In this document: positions 7,329 through 14,579 of the stretch, one piece after another
Layout of the letters: each line of letters opens with the position of its first letter
Numbering within the stretch: the first letter of the stretch is position 1
Source: Hallerella sp964587155
GTDB taxonomy: Bacteria; Fibrobacterota; Fibrobacteria; Fibrobacterales; Fibrobacteraceae
Direction of reading: 5' to 3'
Assembly: GCA_964587155.1 (NCBI GenBank)
Contig: CAZPKF010000020.1
Location: 1 to 39,496 of the forward strand
Length of the DNA stretch: 39,496 bases
Made by a program: the position numbers and the translations under genes
The notes under the pieces: generated by a model
What the model saw: only the letters and a program-made list of their open reading frames with translations
Told to the model about the DNA's origin: nothing
Databases searched by the model: none

Positions 7329-8480
7329 ATGCCCAAAAACAGATTTTTGACAATCCTTTTGTTCCTTCCGATTTACCTCTTCGCCATTCCCTACGAAGTC
7401 GTCACCGTCAAAGAGGGCAACGGCGAGCCCATCCAAAACGGCCAGCTTATCCGCGTCCATTATAAAAGCTTTTTGGCTGACTCAGCAAAAACGATGTTTG
7501 ACAACTCCTACGACCGGGGCGAGCCCCTTGAGTTTTCACTGGGCGCAGGACAAGTCATCGCCGGTTGGGAACGCGGTCTACTGGGAATGAAAGTGGGCGA
7601 AATTAGAAAACTTTCCATTCCCTACCAGTTGGGCTACGGAGACCGCGAAATCGGTCCCATCCCCGCAAGGTCCGATCTTTACTTTGAAGTAGAACTAGTC
7701 TCCGCAGAGCCGCCGCTCGCCCCGGATTCCTTTGCCGAAAGCAAAAAGGCAAAATGGAAAAAGATTGAAAACGGCGTTTTGGTCTGGGATGAAAAAACGG
7801 GATCCGGAAACGCAGCCTCTCAGGGAACGCGGATACAGGTCCATTACACAGGCTGGATTGCTTCCGGAAGAAAATTTTCGAGTTCAAAAGATTACGGCAA
7901 ACCATTAGAAACCGTTCTCGGCGGCGGGCGCCTCATCAACGGTTGGGAAATCGGTCTTGACGACGTGACTCCGGGAACCGTCCGCTGGCTGAAAATTAGC
8001 CCATCCATGGGCTATGGAGCTAAATCTTACAGTGCGATTCCGCCCAATTCCACATTGATTTTCCGCGTAGAAGTTCTCTCCGTGGAGCGTGACGAAGCTC
8101 TTGCCGAAACAATGGACTTTTTCCCCGATCTGGAATCGCTTGCCCTGCAAGACGGTCCCGAAGGCTTGAAATACGCCATTCTTCGCGAAGGCGAAGGCGA
8201 AGCGGCTCAAGAAGGCGAAAACGTTCGCGTACATTATACAGGCTTTTTGTCCGACGGGAAAAAATTCGACAGCTCCCGTGACCGCGGACAAATCTTCAAC
8301 TTCCCATTGGGGAAAGGCAACGTTATTCGCGGTTGGGATCTCGGCGTTGTCGGAATGCTCCCCGGCGAAAAGCGCGTCCTCGTCATTCCTCCTGAACTGG
8401 GTTACGGAAACCGGGGCGGCGGACCGATTCCCGGCAATGCAACCCTTGTTTTCGTCGTAGAATACATGGGACGGGAATAA
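7329..8480 (+). CDS. Exported peptidyl-prolyl isomerase with three FKBP domains
   Basis: 383 residues: a signal peptide (KNRFLTILLFLPIYLFA) then three FKBP-type domains at about 25-125, 145-250 and 275-381. FKBPs catalyse cis-trans isomerisation of prolyl bonds, here presumably in the periplasm as a folding helper. Each domain shows the RVHY...GW...GMKxGExR...LGYG pattern. Domain 1 (MFDNS, VIAGW) and domain 3 (KFDSS, VIRGW) keep the aspartate after the Phe that lines the FKBP pocket. Domain 2 has KFSSS and LINGW, so its pocket Asp is lost and it may be structural. No lipobox cysteine. AGGAG lies 6 nt before the ATG, and a TAATTTG box at 7306-7312 may be its promoter element. Three FKBP domains in one short exported protein is unusual but has parallels in multi-FKBP proteins. 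Confidence 0.9.
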   Translation: MPKNRFLTILLFLPIYLFAIPYEVVTVKEGNGEPIQNGQLIRVHYKSFLADSAKTMFDNSYDRGEPLEFSLGAGQVIAGWERGLLGMKVGEIRKLSIPYQLGYGDREIGPIPARSDLYFEVELVSAEPPLAPDSFAESKKAKWKKIENGVLVWDEKTGSGNAASQGTRIQVHYTGWIASGRKFSSSKDYGKPLETVLGGGRLINGWEIGLDDVTPGTVRWLKISPSMGYGAKSYSAIPPNSTLIFRVEVLSVERDEALAETMDFFPDLESLALQDGPEGLKYAILREGEGEAAQEGENVRVHYTGFLSDGKKFDSSRDRGQIFNFPLGKGNVIRGWDLGVVGMLPGEKRVLVIPPELGYGNRGGGPIPGNATLVFVVEYMGRE

Positions 8481-8494
8481 GAGTCCGTTTGTAG

Positions 8495-8585
8495 TTGGAA
8501 ATGAAGAATTGGCGTTAGGAGTTAAAACTCTCCCCGGTGGATTTCAAACGAAAGCCTTTTCTGTGGCTGTGTTGAATTTTGCACG
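8495..8585 (+). repeat. Interspersed repeat family, copy C (diverged)
   Basis: This part of the FKBP to FHA-GGDEF spacer shares GAAAGCCTTTTCTG, a short gap, then TTGAATTTTGCACG with copy A (minus-strand reading of 2961-3063). Upstream of that, GGAG...AACTC...GGTGG occur in the same order with small indels. It is the weakest of the three copies. Confidence 0.5.
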
Positions 8586-8640
8586 TTTCGACGGCGAAAG
8601 AAAAACCGTTTTGGTGAAATTTGGGCTGTTTGTTTTGAAA

Positions 8641-8728
8641 CGGAAATTCTTTTGCAAAGAGAATATTTGCTTTTGAAATGGAACTTCCTTTGCAAAAAAG
8701 AGAACTCCTCCGCAAAGGGCGAAATTCA
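8641..8728 (+). repeat. Short degenerate tandem units (TTTGCAAA type)
   Basis: Three imperfect units follow copy C: GGAAATTCTTTTGCAAAGAG, then GGAACTTCCTTTGCAAAAAA, then GAACTCCTCCGCAAAGGG, spaced about 20-40 nt. The core TTTGCAAA is palindromic. A comparable set of TCAAAG units sits beside copy A at 2807-2872. The spacer 8481-8812 holds these units, repeat copy C and the promoter-like box before 8813; no gene was seen. Confidence 0.4.
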
Positions 8729-8798
8729 AAATCGGCAGAAAATTTTCCGTGCACTTGCCCTTTCAAAAAAAGCCATTCTATTCGCAGCCTGAAAATTC

Positions 8799-8812
8799 TA
8801 TCTTGAAAGCAA
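8799..8812 (+). promoter_or_regulatory. TATCTTG box directly before the FHA-GGDEF start
   Basis: TATCTTG (8799-8805) ends 7 nt before the ATG at 8813 and no Shine-Dalgarno is present. If this is the -10/-7 element, transcription would begin almost at the start codon and the mRNA would be leaderless. The same arrangement occurs at several other genes in the window. Confidence 0.35.
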
Positions 8813-9727
8813 ATGCCGTTCAACGATAATTCAAACAACACGTTCACCGTTTCCGCAAATACGCAGCCCATGCCCACTGCAGAGCTCCGCCCGCATTTGA
8901 TTGTACTGTATCCAAGGCAATCTTTTTGCAAAATTCCCCTCATCCGCGGAAAAAATGTAATCGGCCGCGGCTCCGAAGCGGATATCCGCCTCGACGATGA
9001 AATGATATCCCGGAAACATTGCGAAATTTCATGGGACGGAGAAAAAATCACCTTCCGCGATTTGAATTCGACAAATGGAACATTCGTCGACGGTTCTCCC
9101 CTTTCCAATCATCCGCGAACAATTTTATCGGAAAATCGGTTGCAAATCGGCAAAATGGTTTTGAAGATTGCCTTTGAAACTCCCGACGACGATACAGTCG
9201 ACCGAGATTTTTTTGAAGCGGCGACCACCGATTCCTTGACAAAGATTCACAACCGGCGAACCTTCTTGGACCGTTCCATCGGCGAACTCGCTGCAGCGCG
9301 GCGCAAGAATCAATCGGTTCACGTAATCCTTTACGATATTGACAATTTCAAACAAATTAACGATTCCTGGGGAAAGCAGGCAGGCGATTTGATATTAAAG
9401 GGAATTGCCCGAATTTTTTCGCGCAACAAAAGAGAAAGTGATTTATTCGCCCGTTACGACGGCGGAAAATTCGCCATTTTGCTTCCCGACATGTCTAAAT
9501 CCGACGCCATCAAAAGTGCGGAACGCCTGCGGAAAGCCGTTGAAGATTACCGTTTTTCTTTCAACGACGCCCCAATCCCCGTCACCATATCCTTAGGCAT
9601 TTCCAGTTTCAAGGGGAAAGAAATCCCATCGATTGAAACCATCCTTTCCGTTGCAGACCAGTGCCTTTATTACGCAAAGGAAAATGGGAAAAATCAAATT
9701 GTAAATTCCGACGAACTCCGCTCTTGA
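8813..9727 (+). CDS. FHA domain protein with a degenerate GGDEF domain
   Basis: 304 residues. An FHA domain (about 28-122) has the phosphothreonine-binding hallmarks IGRGSEADIRL, SRKHCEI and NSTNGTFVDG. A GGDEF domain (about 135-300) follows with TDSLTKIHNRRTF, YDIDNFKQIND and VTISLGIS. The signature loop reads RYDGGKF (residues 214-220) instead of RYGGDEF, so the acidic metal/catalytic position is glycine and the next one lysine; diguanylate cyclase activity is unlikely. The inhibitory-site motif RxxD is intact as RESD (207-210), exactly five residues before the loop, so the domain may bind c-di-GMP as a receptor. FHA domains recognise phosphothreonine, so a kinase input is plausible; none is nearby. 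It stands between a repeat-bearing spacer and a convergent aminopeptidase gene. Probably cytoplasmic: no signal or membrane segment. Confidence 0.92.
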   Translation: MPFNDNSNNTFTVSANTQPMPTAELRPHLIVLYPRQSFCKIPLIRGKNVIGRGSEADIRLDDEMISRKHCEISWDGEKITFRDLNSTNGTFVDGSPLSNHPRTILSENRLQIGKMVLKIAFETPDDDTVDRDFFEAATTDSLTKIHNRRTFLDRSIGELAAARRKNQSVHVILYDIDNFKQINDSWGKQAGDLILKGIARIFSRNKRESDLFARYDGGKFAILLPDMSKSDAIKSAERLRKAVEDYRFSFNDAPIPVTISLGISSFKGKEIPSIETILSVADQCLYYAKENGKNQIVNSDELRS

Positions 9728-9763
9728 CTTTCAAAAGCCAAACAATCTTTTTCCAGATTCCAT

Positions 9764-11008
9764 TCAAGAACGAAAAAAAGATTTCATCAGCGAGCAAATT
9801 TCGTCATGGCTTGCCACTGCCGCCATTTCACGGATACTGTGCATGGAAAGGATCGCTTCGCCCAAATCGACCGTCGGAATTCCAAGAGCCGCAGAAAGAT
9901 GCGGACCAACGGTGCTGCCGCAAGGCATGTCGTTCCGGCAGACAAAAGTTTGCACTGGAATTTCCGATTTCTCGCACAAGCATTTGAAGAACGCGTTTGA
10001 AACCGTCTCACTGGCATAACGTTTTTTCGCATTGACCTTCAACACAACGCCTTTGCCGAGAACAGGCGCATGGTTCGGTTCCATTTTTTCTTCGTAAGCA
10101 GGATGCGTCGCATGCGCCACATCCAAAGAGAACAGAAAAGAATCCGAAAGTTTCCCCAAAAGTTCACTCCGGCTTCTGTTTGCATTTTCGGCAATCCGTT
10201 CAAGTATCGCAGGCGCAAAATTTCCAGCAGCTCCACTTCGGGTTTCCGAACCGATTTCTTCGTTGTCAAAAAAGAACGCCCCGCACAAATGCAACGATGA
10301 CTCTGGAGCATTCCGTAAACCTTCGACAAGCGCATGACAAGAAAGCAAATTGTCCAAACGGCCTGAATAAATCCATTCACGGGAAAATCCTCCCAAAGCC
10401 GCCGGCTGAGCGTCAAAAAATTGCAATTCAAAATCAACGACTCGCCCACCAACTTCTTCTTCGAGAATTTGTCCAAACGTTTTTTCTCCACTTGCCGCAA
10501 AACATGCGTTCAAATGGTTTTGTGAATTAAAAGAAAAACCGTTTTCGTTAACGCCCCGATTTAGGTGAATGGCAAGTTCCGGAATGCGGCAAAGCGACTT
10601 CATCTTCAAGAGATTCTTTTTCAATTTTCCCGAATCCAGAGTCATCACCAATCCGGCAATTCCCAAATCGCGGTCAAACCACGTATTTTCCAACGCTCCA
10701 CCATAAACTTCTGGGTGCAGAAGATGAATCCCCGCCGACCTTTTGTCCGGATTCGGAGAAATTTTCAACGCTGGAAAATCCGTATGGGCCGATGCCAAAC
10801 GGAAGCGCGATTCCGCATTCCAAACATCCGGCATCCGAAACGCAAACAGCGCCGCACCGCGTTTCACAAAATAAGAAGCTCCCCGGCGAAGGTTCCAAAT
10901 ATCCGTTTCACACAGTTCTTCAAAACCATGCAGGGAAAATTCCCGCGCTATCGATTCCACCGTATGAAAGGGAGTCACGGAATCATTTAAAAACGAAATT
11001 AGATCCAC
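9764..11008 (-). CDS. M18 family aminopeptidase (aspartyl aminopeptidase type)
   Basis: A metallopeptidase of family M18, which removes N-terminal acidic or neutral residues from peptides with a two-zinc site in the cytoplasm. Seen in order: TPFHTVESI near the N-terminus, SAHTDFPALKI (zinc His and the following Asp), FFDNEEIGSETRSGA (catalytic and zinc Glu), SLDVAHATHPAYEEK (zinc Asp), and PCGSTVGPHLSAALGIPTVD near the end. About 414 residues, normal for the family. The chosen start is the GTG at 11006-11008, with GAGG 5 nt upstream next to the recF stop. An in-frame ATG at 11038 has no clear ribosome-binding site and would overlap recF by 23 nt. Last gene of the tetR-recF-M18 run. Confidence 0.92.
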   Translation of the reverse strand: MDLISFLNDSVTPFHTVESIAREFSLHGFEELCETDIWNLRRGASYFVKRGAALFAFRMPDVWNAESRFRLASAHTDFPALKISPNPDKRSAGIHLLHPEVYGGALENTWFDRDLGIAGLVMTLDSGKLKKNLLKMKSLCRIPELAIHLNRGVNENGFSFNSQNHLNACFAASGEKTFGQILEEEVGGRVVDFELQFFDAQPAALGGFSREWIYSGRLDNLLSCHALVEGLRNAPESSLHLCGAFFFDNEEIGSETRSGAAGNFAPAILERIAENANRSRSELLGKLSDSFLFSLDVAHATHPAYEEKMEPNHAPVLGKGVVLKVNAKKRYASETVSNAFFKCLCEKSEIPVQTFVCRNDMPCGSTVGPHLSAALGIPTVDLGEAILSMHSIREMAAVASHDEICSLMKSFFRS

Positions 11009-11015
11009 TACAACC

Positions 11016-12122
11016 TCACTGCATTTCCCATTTGACATCCGCTTCGAACGGCAAATCTTCTGCCCGCGGCGTCGCTACGAGAACTTGACATTTTTTTTCG
11101 CGGATAACCGAAGCGACAGCAGCCCGGCGATTTTTGTCCAATTCGGCAAAAATGTCGTCCAACAGCAAAATGGGTTTCATCAAATGCTCGCCGGCCAAAT
11201 CCGCAGCCACAAGTCGGAGCGCAACAGCAGCGCTTCGGCATTGTCCCTGAGAACCAGAAGTACGCATATCGTGCCTGTGCAACGCCAAAATCAAATCGTC
11301 TTTGTGCGGCCCGGCAAGAGTCACTCCCTGCATCCGTTCTGTCAAATCCAATCCGTCCAACTTGTATGCAAAAGCAATTCGCAATTTTTCTTCGGAAAAA
11401 TCCGTTTCTTGCGAAAAATCAAAAGCGGAACTTTTGTAAGAAACAGAAATTTCATCTTCTTTCCCGGCGAGCATTTCATAATAATGCGCAAATCCCAAAG
11501 AAATTTCCCGCACCAGGGAAATCCGCTCCATCCAAATTTTTGCCGCCAAATCCATCAGCTGTCCCGTAAGGACCGCATACAATTCTTCCCCGCCAATCGC
11601 CTTACCCAATTTATTTTGGCGCAGCCACTGATTCCGCTCTGCCAAAATTCGTCGATAGCGGCGAAGTAAATCCGCATTGCGGGAATTTTTGAAACACAGA
11701 AGTTCGTCTAAATAACGGCGACGATTTTCTGGGGCTCCCCGCACAATATCGATATCCGCCGGCTGCATGATCACTGCAGGCATTTCTCCAAAAAAAGCGG
11801 CAGGACTTTTACAGGGCGCTCCATTTTTCTTAACGCTCATTCCGCGAAAACGGTTCAAAAGCAGCGCATGTTCAAAATTCCGTTTCGATTCCGCAGAAGC
11901 GGCAAATTCACCGCGGACAACCATTTCGTCCGCTTTCCAGCCAAGCAAATCCGACAGAGTCCGGGTTCTAAACGAAAATCCTTCACTCAACAGGTGAACG
12001 GCTTCCAATAAAGAGGTTTTTCCCGTTCCATTTTTACCGCAAACGACCGTAATGCCGTCACTAAATTCCCAACGGCCCTCATGCAAGTTTCGAAAAGACG
12101 AAAGGACAAGTGACCGAATCAT
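11016..12122 (-). CDS. recF: DNA replication and repair protein RecF
   Basis: 368 residues, normal RecF length. An SMC-like ATPase that loads RecA at gaps with RecO and RecR. Walker A is GKNGTGKTSLLEA (about residues 29-41) after the SFRNL motif. The ABC-type signature appears as TSGSQGQCRS, Walker B as ILLLDDIFAELD and the D-loop follows; the C-terminal VLVATP segment is also typical. The ATG at 12122 lies 6 nt beyond the tetR stop, so it is probably transcribed with tetR. The usual dnaA-dnaN-recF-gyrB neighbourhood is absent: here recF sits between tetR and an aminopeptidase gene. Confidence 0.96.
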   Translation of the reverse strand: MIRSLVLSSFRNLHEGRWEFSDGITVVCGKNGTGKTSLLEAVHLLSEGFSFRTRTLSDLLGWKADEMVVRGEFAASAESKRNFEHALLLNRFRGMSVKKNGAPCKSPAAFFGEMPAVIMQPADIDIVRGAPENRRRYLDELLCFKNSRNADLLRRYRRILAERNQWLRQNKLGKAIGGEELYAVLTGQLMDLAAKIWMERISLVREISLGFAHYYEMLAGKEDEISVSYKSSAFDFSQETDFSEEKLRIAFAYKLDGLDLTERMQGVTLAGPHKDDLILALHRHDMRTSGSQGQCRSAAVALRLVAADLAGEHLMKPILLLDDIFAELDKNRRAAVASVIREKKCQVLVATPRAEDLPFEADVKWEMQ

Positions 12123-12128
12123 CCCAAA

Positions 12129-12785
12129 TCAATCCGCTTTCAAAATTCCGTGGAGAATCAAATGATACAGCCGACTTTTGAATTGTGTCAAAGGGATGCC
12201 GTTCTTTTGCGCAATCATAAAGGAATGAGCGTCGATAACGGCACCGTGGAACACGGAAAAAATCAGATACGAGGTGAATTTGATGTCGGATATTTGAAAT
12301 GCGCCTTTTTGAACGCCGTATTCCAACACTTTTTGGATGTATCGAATTCCCGGATCCAAGATGCATTGTACGTAAAAATTCGCCAATTCCGGAAAATTGG
12401 AAACTTCGGCGACTGCCAACTTTGGAATGCCCGAAATTTTACTTTCGCCGCCCACAGCCTGCCACCATTTGTCTATCAATATTTCAACAAGGCCTTCTGC
12501 GCTGCCTTGATAAGATTCCAGAATGGCGTCACTTTCATTGAAAATGGGACTCAGCGTTTTCATCACCACTTCTTGAAGAATCGCTTCTTTGTTCTTGTAA
12601 TAAACATAAAGCGTTCCCGGCGTGACGCCTGCTTTGCGGGCGATTTGACTGACTGTTGTCGCAGCGAAGCCCTGTTCCACAAAAAGTTCAACAGCCGCAT
12701 CTAAAATTTCTTGCGGACGATCTTCCTTTTTGCGTTTCCAACGCGGGCCGTTTTTTTCTGCCAACGGATTTTCTAATTCTGACAT
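12129..12785 (-). CDS. TetR/AcrR family transcriptional regulator
   Basis: 218 residues. The N-terminal helix-turn-helix is clear at about 22-68: ILDAAVELFVEQGFAATTVS, then IARKAGVTPGTLYVYYKNKE. The remaining 150 residues form the variable helical ligand-binding half. Such proteins repress nearby genes until a small ligand binds; the target here is unknown. The SLC13-type transporter gene ends just upstream on the same strand, and recF follows within 6 nt, so the regulator heads the recF run. The start has no Shine-Dalgarno, but TATCTTT (12794-12800) lies 8 nt before the ATG, which fits a leaderless transcript. A basic stretch (RWKRKKEDR) precedes the HTH. Confidence 0.92.
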   Translation of the reverse strand: MSELENPLAEKNGPRWKRKKEDRPQEILDAAVELFVEQGFAATTVSQIARKAGVTPGTLYVYYKNKEAILQEVVMKTLSPIFNESDAILESYQGSAEGLVEILIDKWWQAVGGESKISGIPKLAVAEVSNFPELANFYVQCILDPGIRYIQKVLEYGVQKGAFQISDIKFTSYLIFSVFHGAVIDAHSFMIAQKNGIPLTQFKSRLYHLILHGILKAD

Positions 12786-12840
12786 AGCACAAAAAAGATA
12801 GCTTTATTTTTCAAAACGCGCTTCCAAATTCCCTGTAAAG

Positions 12841-12870
12841 ACAAAAATTGTCGGAACAAGTCCGACAATT
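12841..12870 (-). terminator. Terminator after the DASS transporter
   Basis: AATTGTCGGA (12846-12855) and TCCGACAATT (12861-12870) form a perfect 10-bp stem with a 5-nt loop. On the minus strand it is followed by TTTGTCTTT, about 25 nt after the transporter stop. It separates the transporter from tetR. Confidence 0.8.
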
Positions 12871-12895
12871 AAAATTTTAGGAATACGGAATCAGT

Positions 12896-14488
12896 TTATT
12901 GAGCCGCAGAATCCATCGCCGGGGCTACAGCCGAATCCACGACAGTCACCGTTGCAGAAGAATCCACAGCAACAGCACTGTCAATAGCCGGAGTCACCGT
13001 TTCAACAGGCGACGAGACTACCTTTTCATCCGCAGCCGGAGCAGCGGGTTTCGCATCGCCAAAGAAATGAACCTGCGCCAAAACGAACATCATCAAATAA
13101 ACCAGGGCGAGACCAAAAACACCCAGGAAAATTCCAGATTTTGCCATTCCGTTGGTATCCACGTATCCCGTTGCATGGGCAAGCGCATTCGGCGGAGTCG
13201 AAATAGGCATGCTCATTCCCAGCGAGCTGGCAAACGCCACAGCCACGAGCAATGCGGTTACGCCACCAAGAGGAGCCAAATTGTCAGCACAGTTGACTCC
13301 GACCACAATCAGAATGGGAACGAGCAACGCAGCCGTCGCCGAATGGCTCATGAAGTTTGCCATGAAAAGGCAAATCACGCCGCAACCGACCAACAGCGGG
13401 AACGCAGGCCAAGTATCAAACGGAATCGCCCCAATCAAATGCGCGGCAAGACCCGTTTTTTGCAAACCGATACCCAACGCAAATCCCCCGGCGACAAGCC
13501 AAAGAACATCCCAGCTCATTTCTTTCAAATCCTTTTTGTTGATAACGCCCGTGATGGCGAAAACAGCAATGGGAATCATCGCAATCGCATAATCGTTTAC
13601 ACCGTGAACATTCTTTCCAATCAACCACATGGCAACGCACAAAGCGAATGTGACATAAACGATAATCGCGCGGGGACTTTTATCAAAACCGTTCGCCCCT
13701 TCAATTTTCAAATCAATGTGTTTTGCAGAAATCGGGTAAATCTTCAAAACGACAAACCAGGCAACCAGCATCATGATAATCACATAAGGCACACCAAAAG
13801 CCATCCACTGACCAAACGTGATGTTGTAACCGGCTTCGTTCAAGGCTCCCAATGCAATCGTATTCGGAGGAGTTCCAATTGGAGTTCCCATTCCGCCGAT
13901 ATTCGCTCCGATGGGAACCGCAAGCGCAAACGCACCACGTCCACGGTCCTTTTCATCGAACAATTTCAATACCGGAGTCAAAATGGCAAGCATCATCGCC
14001 GCTGTCGCCGTGTTGCTCATGAACATGGAGAAAACGGCCGTAATGAGCATCAAACCGAGCAGCACAAATTTCGGGTTATGACCGAAAGGTTTTAAAAGGA
14101 CACTGGCTAAATTCAAATCCAACTTGTATTTGGTCGCCGCCGATGCCAAGAAGAACCCGCCCAAAAAGAGCATGATAGTCTTATCTGCCCAAGTGTTCAT
14201 CAAATCCGTATATTTGATCATTTCCACGCCTTCGACGCGGAACGGGGTCAGAGCGGAATTCGATACGGTAAAAATCATGAGGACAATGACCAAGACAGAC
14301 GTTGTCCAAATGGGGAACGGTTGCAAAATCCAGAACAGAGCCGCCATAACAAAAATCGAGATGACGCGGATTTCTACCGGATTGAGAGTATTCGGGCCGT
14401 CAATGCCCAAAGCCTCATAAGGAACAAATAGTGCGGCAATTGCGAGAATTACCGCGATCAGAAGTTTGATGAATTTAGCTTTTGTCAT
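12896..14488 (-). CDS. DASS/SLC13-family anion (dicarboxylate) transporter
   Basis: About 530 residues from the ATG of MTKAKFIKLL (14486-14488); a longer frame from 14524 looks like spacer. A multi-pass inner-membrane sodium-coupled carboxylate or sulfate carrier of the DASS family. Landmarks: SNTATAAMM (first SNT ion/substrate motif), GTPIGTPPNTIALG, a second hairpin reading SHSATAALL where family members usually have SNT, and PISTPPNALAHATGY. Substrate cannot be read from sequence; C4-dicarboxylates are a reasonable guess. The last 50 residues (from about DAKPAAPAADEK) are a low-complexity Ala/Asp/Ser/Val tail with recurring VDSA and MDSA. This is odd for a permease and is probably disordered. 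A hairpin terminator follows. Confidence 0.92.
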   Translation of the reverse strand: MTKAKFIKLLIAVILAIAALFVPYEALGIDGPNTLNPVEIRVISIFVMAALFWILQPFPIWTTSVLVIVLMIFTVSNSALTPFRVEGVEMIKYTDLMNTWADKTIMLFLGGFFLASAATKYKLDLNLASVLLKPFGHNPKFVLLGLMLITAVFSMFMSNTATAAMMLAILTPVLKLFDEKDRGRGAFALAVPIGANIGGMGTPIGTPPNTIALGALNEAGYNITFGQWMAFGVPYVIIMMLVAWFVVLKIYPISAKHIDLKIEGANGFDKSPRAIIVYVTFALCVAMWLIGKNVHGVNDYAIAMIPIAVFAITGVINKKDLKEMSWDVLWLVAGGFALGIGLQKTGLAAHLIGAIPFDTWPAFPLLVGCGVICLFMANFMSHSATAALLVPILIVVGVNCADNLAPLGGVTALLVAVAFASSLGMSMPISTPPNALAHATGYVDTNGMAKSGIFLGVFGLALVYLMMFVLAQVHFFGDAKPAAPAADEKVVSSPVETVTPAIDSAVAVDSSATVTVVDSAVAPAMDSAAQ

Positions 14489-14579
14489 AATGTGTCCAAG
14501 GTTTGAGGACCGACTAAACAGCACAGTCCTAGGAACGCAAGCAATTTAATTTTTTTGTTCACAGTAAGAAAGGGTATTC

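Noticed and set aside
9728..9763. Terminator between the FHA-GGDEF and aminopeptidase genes
   Set aside because: AATCTTTTT and AAAAAGATT can pair, but across a loop of about 25 nt that runs into the aminopeptidase gene; too weak to call.
12899..14095. 398-codon plus-strand open frame opposite the DASS transporter
   Set aside because: Arg/His/Asn-rich antisense shadow; the minus-strand frame has clear family motifs.
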